Below, piece by piece: positions 48,025-58,443 of a stretch of 64,000 nt of DNA. The notes under the pieces were generated by a model. That model made no database searches. It was not told the origin of the DNA and saw only the letters and a program-made list of their open reading frames with translations. Location of the stretch: assembly GCA_030247845.1 (NCBI GenBank), contig JAPDRP010000002.1, forward strand, positions 868,001-932,000. Direction: 5' to 3'. Position 1 is the stretch's first letter; the number at the start of each line of letters is the position of its first letter. Source of the DNA: Coniosporium tulheliwenetii. Lineage: Eukaryota; Ascomycota; Dothideomycetes. The position numbers were made by a program, and so were the translations under genes.

Positions 48025-51000
48025 TCAGAGGTCGCTGTCCTTGGTGTGGCGGCCTCCGCGCTTGGAAGACGGGCTCCTGCCAGGTATGGTATGCCACTTA
48101 GTGGGCGTCAACTCCGGCTCAAGCCCAGCACTACGAGCACTCTTCTTGACGACTGACGGCGGGCTCCCATGCGCTGAGGGGTGGATCGCGGGCTCGGCGG
48201 GCTCATGCGCCTTGTTTTCCAGTGCAGTTCGCGTGCTCTTCGAGATGGTTGTCTTCAACGCCATCTCAGTGGTGTCGACAATCCTCTCGGTGGTTCTGGT
48301 TCTGTGGACCACTGAGCTCCGTCGGATTCTCAGGGATCCATTGATGTTGAGATCTTCTCTCACGGAAGGCACAGAAGCTCCGGCCGCACCCGTTGCGCTA
48401 AGAAGCAGACGGTCTGGGTCCTGGTAAGACTGATTGTATGACCACGCTGTGGCTAACCCCGCAACCTTGGCACCCGTGTCCGCATTTACGGCAGCCGGCT
48501 GGGTGATTCCTGTGGCTGGAGGCTCTGGTTCAGGCGGGTTCGCCAGCCATGAGTCTCTCAAAGCCATGCCAAGGGCAAGGGCTACTGGACGTGCAACGCT
48601 ATTGCCGATGATCTTCCATTGATTCGCTGGAAGGCCAATAATGACTTCTTCATCCGGGAAGCCTTGGGCGCGTCGAGCTTCCATAACGGTCAGACACCTC
48701 GGCTGGTCCCAGTGTAACACGTTGCCGTGGAAAGCATCCGCAGGCGAGCAGATTGTCGTGATAGTGGGCATGAGGCCGTCGGCAGGAATGCGGCCCCAAG
48801 CGTGGCTGATTTTGGCTGATCGATGTCTATTTTTCTCCCTGGCAGATGCTAGCCTCTGTGGCAGACCCATGTAGCCTTGCTCAATGGCCTTAACAAAGTT
48901 CTGGCCAGGGGGAAACACTGGAATCATAGAGATTTGAGTGCGGCGAAGTGCCCGTTCAACTCGCGACGTTCGATGATCGGGAAATTCGATACAGCTCTGA
49001 ACGGCCGAGTCTCCAATCCAGGGAAGATCCTGCGTAGCTTCTCGTGCGGTAACATGTTCGAACGGTGTTTGGTCGAACCATCGCTGCCCAAAGCGCTGGC
49101 CGTTGACAGCCTTGCCTAGGCTAGCATTTTTGATGCCCGAAGGATGTGCATGGGTTAAAGCGGGATGAGCGAGGGGCTCCAATCCAGGCGCTGCGATGGA
49201 TATGAAGAGTCGAGACCGGCTCTGCGCGCTTCCAACCGACCAAGCATCCAGACAGAATTGCTTCACTTGGTATCCCATGCCGACTAAGGCGCAGAGCAGC
49301 TGCGAGAAGACGTTCTGATCTGTGCCCCCTATCTTATGCGTCATCGCCACAACATTCTCTAGAACCGCGTATTGCGGTCTATAGAGGTCGATGTAGGCCA
49401 CTACTGAGGCCACTAAGGACGCGTTCTTAAGCGATTCTTCGCTCTGCTTGTTGGGCTGGAGGGTGGAGAAGGCTACACATGGGTTCCCTGCAGAGAGGAA
49501 GTCCACCTCGCCTACACGAAGTACGCTCCATTTACCAGCGATTGCTTGAGCGAGATAATCGTTGACGGAACCAAAGAATAATCGCATACGGTCCGGTTCC
49601 TTCAGGTTCGCTTGGTATGTGTGCATAGCATGCGCGGCTAAATCAACAGCTCCAATGAATTCTACTGCACCGCCTTCTTCAAGACCTCGGTCAAAACTAC
49701 CGCCCCCACAAAGAGTCCTAGCCCTCTCAACGGGCGGCGGGCAGGTGGCGCAGTGGGATCGTATCCTTGATTGAGCTGTGAGGGAAACGGGTCTTGCAAA
49801 CCCTTGTAGCCGTCTCTGACCTGTTCGCAGGTGATATAGAAGGTGTCCGCTGTTCCATCCCGGTTGTAGGGGCCGGTATGCAACCGGTCTTCAGGTCTTC
49901 TGTGGTATAGAAGCGAACAGCGCATTTCCTAATAATCTGCTTAGCTGAGATTGTGAAGAAACTACTGGTCCAGACGACCTCGTTGGGGCGAGCTTCCTTG
50001 TGCCCCAGATCGCGCGCTCGTCGTGGAAGGCGCCGCATGAGAACACTGCCTTTCCCATGGAGGAAGAAGTCGATAACGGCAGGCTCAAGGGGACCGTGGC
50101 CCTTTGAGGAGAACAGAACGGAGTCTCCGACCTCGAATTTCGTCATTAGCAGTTCCAACTCTGACTGGGTGACAGGGGTTCTGCAATCGCACTTGAAGTC
50201 CGTGGTCCGGAGTGTTGAAAAGGAGTTATCCTCCACGCGATAAACTTGCCGAACGATGAAGTCGTGTTGCAAGTCTTGCTGGGCATGCAAGCCTTTCGAG
50301 AACGGTCTCCAATCGACGTTGACCTTGCAGACCACATCGGCTGCTCTGAACACATGTTCATCGCAATTGCAGTGGTCAGAGAAAAACAACTCGTTCTTAA
50401 CTGGATAGGTCATCGTGGATAAGGTCGTGTCAATAGGCCTGTACAACCAGATGACATCCAGCAGCTGTCGTCCTTCTGTATCTTTACGTGTCCTTTGCAC
50501 GTATGCAAACCATATGTCTTGCCCGTCCTTCCAAATGGACTCCTCGTCCCGATTAACACCCACTACGTCGCCGACGCGAAACTCGCGACTTATAGAAGGA
50601 AGAGCACGATTCAGCGGCGCGTGTGATGACGTTCCATGAGGCCTGAATCCTAGAGCTTCCTGTCGCCGGCGCTGTAGGTTAAGCACTTCGTTTGTAGGAT
50701 GGCGGGCTTCTAGCCACTTCGAGAAGTACATGTTCTTAAAGCACACATAAGTGTATGGAGTCACTATCGTCTTAGCCTCCTCTTGCGGTTGCTGTGGAAC
50801 AGCGCTCAGCTCGACTGGACCGATCTCGCTCCAGATAGGATGGCTCGTTAACTCGGTGTTGATGTTCCAGCTCTCATTGAATAAGAATCCAGCATTAGCT
50901 GCGACACTTGTCCGGAAGTCCGGGCTCCTTGACTCCCCTAACCACTTGACAAAGTGCTCATTGCTACCATGTCTCGCAACGAGCTGCTCATAGAATCGTC

Positions 51001-51975
51001 TCCGAAAGTCGCGGAGACGAACAGCGTCGTGCTCGGCTAGGTAGTCCACAAAGTATTTGCTTAGGTTTGCCATCCACAGGAAAGGTTTATGGTAACGTGT
51101 GTACTCCTCAGCCGGGTGTCTCAGCTGGTACCAGATCGCGCTCTGCCGTCCCTGGCTGGATTGTATCCAGATTCCGGTGGCGGTGTGCGCGCTATGATCG
51201 CCGTACCCATCTATTGATAACGTCTTGAAAGGTACTCCTTGGACATATCTCCTCTCCTGTCCAACGCTGAGGATCCCGTCGAACAGAAGTTCGCTGACGC
51301 CTTGTTTGTTGTTCAGTTGATGGAGAGACTCCATCTTATACTCGTAATTACGCTCGTCCCAGACGGCTCGATTTGATGGCTTGGGCGGCCTGTACATGCT
51401 GAACGCCGAGAGCTCGAAGCTAACGTAATCATCCATCGCAGGGTGAGCAGCACCCCCAGACCAGCAAGCTGCAGGCGCGTATATTCCTGCTTGAGATCCT
51501 TGATCGCTGATGATTCCAAAGTGATGGGTAGGGGAGGAAGCCATCCTGCGTACTGTGACTTCGGGTACACCCATTCTGACCGTCTAATCGGGATGAGCCG
51601 TTGCCCGGTACGCGGTAGCGAAGAGAATTCTTTGAGAGATGTGGCACGAACTCCTAACGTCGATGGTCCTTCCTCACTCGTCTCACTAGTCTCGAGATCA
51701 AGCCTCCTCCTTTTCAGAGAAGCTCTCGCTAAGCTGCCGTTACATCCGGTGTTGCCTGAGGTCTGCGGCCACGACGATGGAGGTCCGAGACTTGTTAGAC
51801 AAGGAGTACCGCTAGAGCTACTGGATTCAGAGACGGTATGTGATGGTTGTACAGAAATGTCTTCTGACGATGCATCATCGAAGCTCTCATCTAAAAGTCC
51901 GTATGATTAGCTTTGATCCAAAGAGAAGCCGTTTGCATAAAAGAAAGACAGACCTTCAAGGGTGATGGGCGGCAT
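48025..51975 (-). CDS. DIM-2-like cytosine-5 DNA methyltransferase
   Basis: DNMT1-related fungal DNA methyltransferase; DIM-2 in Neurospora methylates RIP-mutated repeats. A short first exon (51954-51975, MPPITLE) is followed by a 63-nt intron and one large exon, 1296 residues in all. The N-terminal half has SLKEFSSLPRTGQRLIPIRR and two BAH-like regions (YVSFELSAFSMYRPP and FRVGDVVGVNRDEESIWKDG). The C-terminal catalytic domain has motif I (LFVGGGSFDRGLEEGG), the Cys loop AGNPCVAFS, ENV in YAVLENVVAM, QSRSRLFISIAAPG and IIGNSVARPVALA. Three homopolymers are each one base short: 51453-51457, 49869-49872 and 49703-49707. Adding one base at each gives one continuous frame. The catalytic motif has PC-Val where most enzymes have PC-Gln. 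A RID-type enzyme is less likely because of the length and the BAH pair. Confidence 0.88.
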
Positions 51976-53237
51976 CGTTGGAATGACCTGCGGAGGATGA
52001 AGTAGAACGCAATCAGCCGTGCGACGGCTAACCTCTAACAACAACAAAATTCTCAAATAACTGAATGAGACAGTGTGCCGGAAGCAACCCCGGGTTGGAC
52101 CTAAGAACCCTGGGGTGTTGTCGATGATGGTGCTCTTGCCAGCTCAGCAACGTTCGGCGTAGATTATTAGGCGAAACACCCTCCCACCTAGATCCAGATG
52201 CAAAAGGTGGCTTGGTTGACTTGGTCGGTAGAGCTGGGGCAATCATTTGTTCGTAGCTGTCTATTACCGCTGGCCCAAGGTGCGCGAAGCTGGCTGGAAG
52301 AAACGGCTGGATGACATGGCGGGCATTGAACGAACAAACAAGCAATTGATCTAGCAATGCAGCAAGTGAATCGCGGAAGCGAAGGGAAAGACACGCGACG
52401 CCTGAATGTAACGATTGTGAAAGGAACGCGAAGGGAAGGCGCGCGTCTCAAGGCGCGTTCATCCAGACCTTGAATTGTCGCGTCCGCGCTTGTGAAGTGC
52501 CGGCCGCGCGTGACCGAAGACGAAGAGCAGAAAAGTCCATGGCCTGAGCTGCTGCAAAGTGAAAGCTATTCTGAAACGCTTCAGTAGTTGCAGCGATGAG
52601 AACCGCTGAAGCTGGAAGCTGCTGTTGGCTTGGGTGCGTTGTGAAGTGTGAGAAGTCGTGCCGTGAGGTGGAAGTGGTTGCAGATGGCATGTGATTCGAC
52701 CGAAACGACGGTTACGACTGTTTGAGCATGAGGATATGATATTGACACACGTAGTACTTCACGACGCGGCAGCATTTGGCAAGCAGTGAATGCTTTTTTG
52801 AACAGCTTGCCGCCATGAGGCCTCGTAAGATGTCATAGCCTTCGCACAGTGAAGCCTTTGTACAGTGAAGCCTCTATGTAGCGAGCGTCATTGGTGTCAA
52901 TCTGATCCCTGCACAAGCAAAGTCGCAGAACCAGTAGTTCAATGTCAAGGTGTGGAGAACTTGAGGGGCAGCTATGCTCTGATTATGCTATTATGCTGCC
53001 TGCCTTTAGTGGCAGACGCCGCCAGTGATGCATCTGCTCTCAACACCAAATTGCCAGCAGCTCTATCTTGGCGCTGCACGCACGGTCTAACGCTACGAAG
53101 GCGCTTCAAGGAGAAAACGACTCTCATGGAGAACAGACACATCTCGCCCAAACTGCACTAATGGGCGGCGACATCCGACGGCGGAAAGAGCTACGCTCTC
53201 GGAAAACAAGCGGAGGCCTGAGGTGGGATGAGCACCT
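51976..53237. other. Intergenic
   Basis: Upstream of the DIM-2-like gene and 3' of the asparaginyl-tRNA synthetase gene. Short open frames only; no supported gene. Confidence 0.4.
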
Positions 53238-55051
53238 TCAAGGCGTGCAACGACCCATGTAGCGCGGATACAGGCAGCAGTCTCTGACAGTATGCTGCTT
53301 GCAAAGCCAGGCTAAGAAACGCTCAAGGCCGAGTCCATACCCGCCGTGCGGGGAGCTGCCGTACCTGTAGTGGAAAGATTAGCAAATTCTCCTGTTCTCA
53401 GACGTGTTTCAGGTTCGAAGACTTACTTCCTCTGATCCGTGTACCAGTAATACGGCGCCGGGTCGATGTCGTGACGCTTGAACGCCGCCATAAGCTCATC
53501 GTAATCATCCATTCTCATGGAGCCGCCGACTATCTCGCCGACGCCTGGCATCAAGCAGTCCACGCTCTCAGTGACGCGCGGATCGTCCTTGTCCTTCTGC
53601 ATGTAGAAAGCCTTGATTTCGACAGGGAAGTGTGTCAGGAAAATAGGTCGGTTGATCTCGTCCGTCATCTTTCGCTCTGCCGCTTCAGCAATATCATCGC
53701 CGAAGGTGTGCGGAAGCCCTTCTTCATTGAGGACATCGTGGTCCCGCAGCCAGTCAATAGCTTCGGTGTACCGCATTCGCTTGAAGGGACGCTCGGGCAT
53801 CTTGAATTCGGGGTTGAGCGCTTGGACGTAACCGGCGATAGTAGGGCTAGACATAGTAACCTCGAGAACTTTCACTATAGTGTCTTCCAGATGGTCTAGG
53901 AGATCGTCGAAGGTGATGAAATCGAGCTCGGCTTCGACATGGGTATACTCAGAGAGATGGCGGCGTGTGAGGGATTTCTCAGCGCGGAAGGACTTTTCGA
54001 TGCAGTACACGTCGCCCATGGACGGCAGACATGTCTCGAGGTAGAGTTGGGACGATTGGGTGAGGAAAGCTGTCTCGCCGTAGTAGTCGAACTTGAACAG
54101 AGTTGCGCCGCCTTCGACTTGAGTCTGGACAAGCGCTGGAGGGCTGACTTTGCGGATTAATTTATCCATGTAGACTTTGTGGAAGGCGAACTCAACAGCG
54201 TCCCGCACAAACATGATAGACGAGGCGACGTCGCCCCTGAGCGTAAGGTGTCGAAGGTTCATCAGCACGCTATGATCAGTATCGGGCTGGATCCTGGTGG
54301 TGATCGCGTCTTCTCCTCCAGCAGCCTTCCAGGTCTTCTGTATCCTGAAGAAATCTGCGTGCAGTTCGCGGTCGTTTGGCGCATGGGCACCAGGCGGAAC
54401 TTCCCACATCTCACCAGTGATTTCGATGGAGCTTTCGAGTGTGAGGGTGATAGCATCGTATGTCTTCGCCAGTGGCCCGGTGAGCACACACTGCAAGTAT
54501 CCGTAGCCATCCCGTAGCGTGATGAAGAGCACGTCCTTCTGCTTCCGCGCCCGATGTACGCGTCCGAGGACTCGTACGCGCGTGCCTCGCCCGCTGCTGC
54601 TGTAGTCAACCTCCTTATCCCGAGTCCCTCTTCCCAGCTTCACTTTCCGCGGATCGGTCTCGTTGAGTTTGATCTTCTCCGCCTTCGGCAAGCTCATGTC
54701 CTCCTCAATGACAATTTTCTTCGCTTCCTCAAGCACCTTCTGTCGCTCCTCGTCTTCCTTCTCTTGCTTCGCAGCAAGCTCCTTTGCCCGCGCATCCTTC
54801 TTTTTCTGCTGCTCGTAGAAGTTGACGGCTTTCTTTAGGGCCGATTTTGCTGCTGGCTTCCATTCTTCGCGCGCTGAAGCATCCGCGCCATCAGGTGTCG
54901 CACCGGTGGTTGACTTGCGTATGAGGTACTGGGCTGCGCCGGGGCGCTGAAGGTATGCGAACTGTAGCGACTTGTACGGCGAGGCTTCCGTGCCCTGTTG
55001 TGTTGTCTCGTCAACGCCGACATCTTCGTCGACGTATACAGAGTCTGCCAT
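53238..55051 (-). CDS. DED81: Cytosolic asparaginyl-tRNA synthetase
   Basis: Class IIb aminoacyl-tRNA synthetase that charges tRNA-Asn. Two exons (53427-55051 and 53238-53364) with a 62-nt intron (GTAAGT...ACAG) total 1752 nt, 583 residues, no frame break. After an extended N-terminus with a Lys/Glu-rich helix (about residues 75-120), the anticodon-binding OB fold includes VRVLGRVHRARKQKDVLFIT. The catalytic core has motif 2 (EKSFRAEKSLTRRHLSEYTH) and FLTQSSQLYLET. Motif 3 (GYGLGLERFLAWL) lies in the short last exon. The ending CCLYPRYMGRCTP is usual for fungal AsnRS. Confidence 0.96.
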
Positions 55052-55407
55052 GCTGATCTTGCGATTTTCAAGACGTCGAGGTAGGAATTGGGAAGCTGTG
55101 AATATGTTTGTGCACTGTTGATTTTATTGACTGCAGGCATGGTGGGCTTGACTCATGCTTATCGGCTCACCCTATCAAAGTTGTGGCTGGGCTGCACCGC
55201 CACAACTCTGATAGGCCAGAGTGAATTTCACGTTCATCAGTATGGGCACAGAGAGGTAGATCAACTCTATATCGACTCTATGTAAGATGACTAAGGATAA
55301 CCAATCTGTCCACGGTAATGTAACAGACCAGGCCCGTTCACAATGAGGAGAAGACCAGCTTCCTCATGCAGAACGCCCGATGCCTCATTACACAAGCAAG
55401 TTCCTCC
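55052..55407. other. Intergenic
   Basis: Between the asparaginyl-tRNA synthetase start and the end of the Fig1-like gene. Nothing recognised. Confidence 0.4.
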
Positions 55408-56409
55408 TCAAGGGAGCACAGCAACTGGCGGCCGCCCCATTGGGGGCCCAGTCGGCCTCATAGGCGGCGCAGCCGGGCTCGGTCCAGGCAAGCCCATTAT
55501 GGGAATTAACTTCCTGCCGCCGCTCTTAACCAGAACCGAAATGCCAAGGGAGAATAGTGTCGATAGAACTACCACGGCCCACTGTAAAGCTTGAAGTGTA
55601 ACACCTGCTGTTAAGGACACAGCCGCGGCTGGAAGATCCTTCGTAGGAATCTCCAAGGCCGATGTCGCCTGAGTGACAGCGGCAGCGGAGACGGTTGCCA
55701 AAGCTACAGAGACCCACAACAGCGCGAGCGATGCCCGTCTCCACCGCTGCTCGTGGCTCTTACCCGATCCGCCTGCTTGTTTCTTGATGTCGCGCTTGAG
55801 GAGACCCAGACACACTAAGCCGACGCAGAATAAAACTCCCGAGATGGCGAGGACACACAAGAAGGTCTTCGACTGTAACCTGAGCGCTACAGGCAGTAGT
55901 GGCGCCAAGTCTCCGACCCCCGCAGACGATTTGGCTGACTCTTCGTTGAACTGAATGGCCGGTTTCTCGGCGGAGGACACCCCGCTCGTAGGGAGGCACA
56001 CAAGATCCTTCTTAGTCCCGGCGCACATGCTTGAAGGTTCATGAGCTTTAGACAGATAGCTTTGTAACAAGTTAGAGGAGGCTTAAAAAAAAACCAACAC
56101 GGAGTTCTGGAGCGGCTGGGTTGATGGCTGCGGCGCCATTCTCGTTCTGCAACTTGAACAGGAAGATTTCAGTTATTCCAGGCGACTTAGAAATAGATCC
56201 GACCATAGCAAGAACTGGTCGCCGTTGTCATTGAACGTCTTAGCGGCTGATAGGTGGAGTGCCGTACCGTAGAGCAGGACAATAGGAACAGGGAGAAGGT
56301 AAGTCCCTAATCGCCAGTCGACGTTGGCTTTACATGGTTTGTCAATGGCCCTGGGCATAAAAAAGTAGGGCAACCTACCAGGCAGATTTCCTTTTCCGCT
56401 AGTCGCCAT
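55408..56409 (-). CDS. Fig1-like four-helix membrane protein (Ca2+/mating fusion family)
   Basis: Probable member of the Fig1 family, membrane proteins linked to calcium influx and cell fusion in mating yeast. A first exon (56379-56409, MATSGKGNLPA) joins by a 51-nt intron (56328-56378) to VDWRLGTYLLPVPIVLLYGT (helix 1). An extracellular part (ITEIFLFKLQNENGAA, APELRVGFF) follows, then SSMCAGTKKDLVCLP. Three more helices include TFLCVLAISGVLFCVGLVCL, SLALLWVSVALATVSAAAVT and WAVVVLSTLFSLGISVLV; the tail is Pro-rich. The frame shifts at about 56205, where TT may be one T short, and the stretch 56040-56080 (nine T, then a stop) could hide a second intron. Helix layout and cysteines fit Fig1, but the exact structure is unresolved. 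Confidence 0.55.
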
Positions 56410-56672
56410 GATTGTCTGCAGTAAGTGAAGCAAGGACGGACCGCACTTAGGCGCAAGTGATGTCTTAGAGAGAAGCCAGCAGCGTCCTATGTCACAGACT
56501 CAAGAAATTTCTGGATGCTGATTGTGGAATAATCTCTAGGTTAGCTCAAGAGATAGGCGGTTGCGCTGCGTTTTAAACATTCTATCATGATCTCTGTAGC
56601 TGTGACTCTGAAGAGAGCCTTGTTAGCGGAGGAGTGATAGCCTTGCTTGATTTTGGCTGATCGTCGTGGATA

Positions 56673-57102
56673 GTTAGGTGCAGGGTGTCCAGTAGGAGAG
56701 AGGACGGTCTGGACGAGGCTGGACGAGACGAGCTCGTCCAGACCGTCCGCAAGATGGCTCTAAGGCTCGTCCGACCGTCCTTACCTCAACGACGGCCTTG
56801 TCGGATGTGGACGAGGCTTGGCATGGTGGTGAGCATGGCTTAGGGGTCTACAAAAGGCTGATCCGCACTTATCGTATCTGATCTTAGCGTCACGTGACTA
56901 AATCTTCTCCTATCCTAGTCCTTCTACCACTCTAAGACCTTAGACTAGCTATCTAGGTGTTTTACCTCGTCCTAGCCTCGTCCGACCGTCCAATAAGCTT
57001 GCTTCACCTCATCCGACCGTCCACTCATTGTCGCTTACCTCATCCGGCCGTCTGGAGGTCTCAGACGTGGACGGTCGTCTTACTGGACACCCTGGTTAGG
57101 TG
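56673..57102. mobile_element. Non-autonomous hAT-type element (MITE) with 8-bp target duplication
   Basis: The element spans 56681-57094 (414 bp). Its ends are terminal inverted repeats CAGGGTGTCCAGTA and the reverse complement TACTGGACACCCTG. It is flanked on both sides by the 8-bp direct repeat GTTAGGTG (56673-56680 and 57095-57102). An 8-bp target duplication and CAG-starting ends are typical of hAT transposons. No transposase frame fits inside. Subterminal motifs related to CGTCCGACCGTCC recur near both ends, and a perfect 16-bp inverted repeat pairs 56702-56717 with 56733-56748, as expected for transposase-binding regions. The surrounding 56410-57253 has no other gene. Confidence 0.9.
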
Positions 57103-57253
57103 TAAATATTTGCGAGCTTGCCGCCTGCTGGATGACTGGATATGGCCACTTCCCTGTACAAACCGTCGTGCGTGTATGAGTAAAAGGGGCAGAGGAAGCA
57201 TTAGTGACTCTGCAATCCTATCATCTTCACCCAATAATCGGTGTGCCTCTCGA

Positions 57254-57973
57254 TCACACACAGGCGTCTTCCTTTGACTCGCTCCCGCCCCGCATGAAGC
57301 ATTTCTGTTCATCTCTCTTCTCATTTGCGCGGGCTTGTGACTGCCAACAGCGGCGGGAGATGATGGGCGCGATGATGTACCAACGAGCGGAGCCCAACAG
57401 CAGCAACAAGGCTGAAACAGAGTTCCAAACCACCAAAAATCCAATGAGCCGATCTTCTTGTCCGCGTCCAGCCCATCGTAGAGTACAGAGCGCCAGATAA
57501 GCGCTGATAAAGCCGATTACCGAGTGAAGAGCAAGCCAGCTAACGAGAAAGATCGTGCTGGCCCAGACCGGTTCGTCCCGCTCCTCCACGTGCAAGGAGA
57601 AGTGGCCGCGTGATCGTCGCCTATCTCGTGCTTCCAATGGTCCCCGTGAGAAACTGAAGCCGAAGGTGCGGATAGATCGAACGACGAGAGGCACCGGGTG
57701 GAAGAGTGCAGCAAGAAAGTGGCGCCTGAGAGACCACATGTTGCCGTGAGGACTCAACCCAACCTCGAACAGAAAGACTGGGTCAAACATGGAGATGCAG
57801 GTAATGATGAAGCGTGTTAGAAGCATTTCTCCGAGAAAGGAGCCTTTAGAGGCATCGCGAATGGGTGGTGCGATTCCTATCATGTAGCTGAAGACAGCAG
57901 ACAGGTCTACTGCGGTATCAGTTTTTGTGACAGTATATAGTAGAATGGAAGACATACACTGGCCGAGAGCCAT
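57254..57973 (-). CDS. Predicted multi-pass membrane protein, unknown family
   Basis: Reading from ATG 57973 (MALGQ), a 48-nt intron (57910-57957, GTATGT...GCAG) joins to LDLSAVFSYMIGIAPPIRD, giving 223 residues. Without splicing, the same frame stays open from 58009, so the intron is not proven. Hydrophobic stretches are FIITCISMFDPVFLF, FLVSWLALHSVIGFISAYLA and IGFLVVWNSVSALLLLLGSA. A basic loop between them is rich in Arg (EARDRRRSRGHF). The C-terminus is charged. I do not recognise the family. It lies immediately beside the hAT element, whose right end is about 150 bp from the stop codon. Confidence 0.5.
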   Translation of the reverse strand: MALGQCMSSILLYTVTKTDTAVDLSAVFSYMIGIAPPIRDASKGSFLGEMLLTRFIITCISMFDPVFLFEVGLSPHGNMWSLRRHFLAALFHPVPLVVRSIRTFGFSFSRGPLEARDRRRSRGHFSLHVEERDEPVWASTIFLVSWLALHSVIGFISAYLALCTLRWAGRGQEDRLIGFLVVWNSVSALLLLLGSARWYIIAPIISRRCWQSQARANEKRDEQKCFMRGGSESKEDACV

Positions 57974-58443
57974 GCCGCCGGGTAACAGCCGTCGCTGCTG
58001 ATGTACCAATGACTCAGCGTCGTATGCTCACAAAGAAGGGCTACTTAAGCTGTAGCAGGCGGTCTCCCTCAATGTCTGAGTGCGTGCTTCTGGATACCGT
58101 GGGTCTGTATACAAGCGCATGTGCGGTGTAAGGCGGCTGAGCATACTAATGCGGGAGAAGTACGGCTGTATCAGTCTTTACATCTCTTAGCTTCTCTTTT
58201 TGTTGTCGTAATGGCCTCGATGAAACGGATCAAGGAGCAAGGAGAGGCTGTGGTTGCGGTCTAGACACGAAAGCGTGGTGTGCCTGACGATCACTTCCCC
58301 GGTTCGCCGATGACGGGCTGTCTGCCCCTCCACCAAAGCTTCAAGACGCTAACAAACGGCAGCTTTGTGACAGCGCGTAGCACACAACAGCTACCAAAGT
58401 ATCTACGCTCTTGACAGCTTGACAGCAACACCACCCTCGCACT
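57974..58443. other. Divergent intergenic region
   Basis: Between the orphan membrane protein gene and UBP14. No coding signal recognised. Confidence 0.4.

Noticed and set aside
51443..51910. Plus-strand open frame of 155 codons at the DIM-2 N-terminus
   Set aside because: Antisense shadow; the minus strand continues the methyltransferase with DESFDDASSED and a valid intron.
1565..56210. Programmed ribosomal frameshifting as a shared mechanism
   Set aside because: The sites have no common slippery sequence or following structure, occur in unrelated genes and bases, and match simple run shortening.
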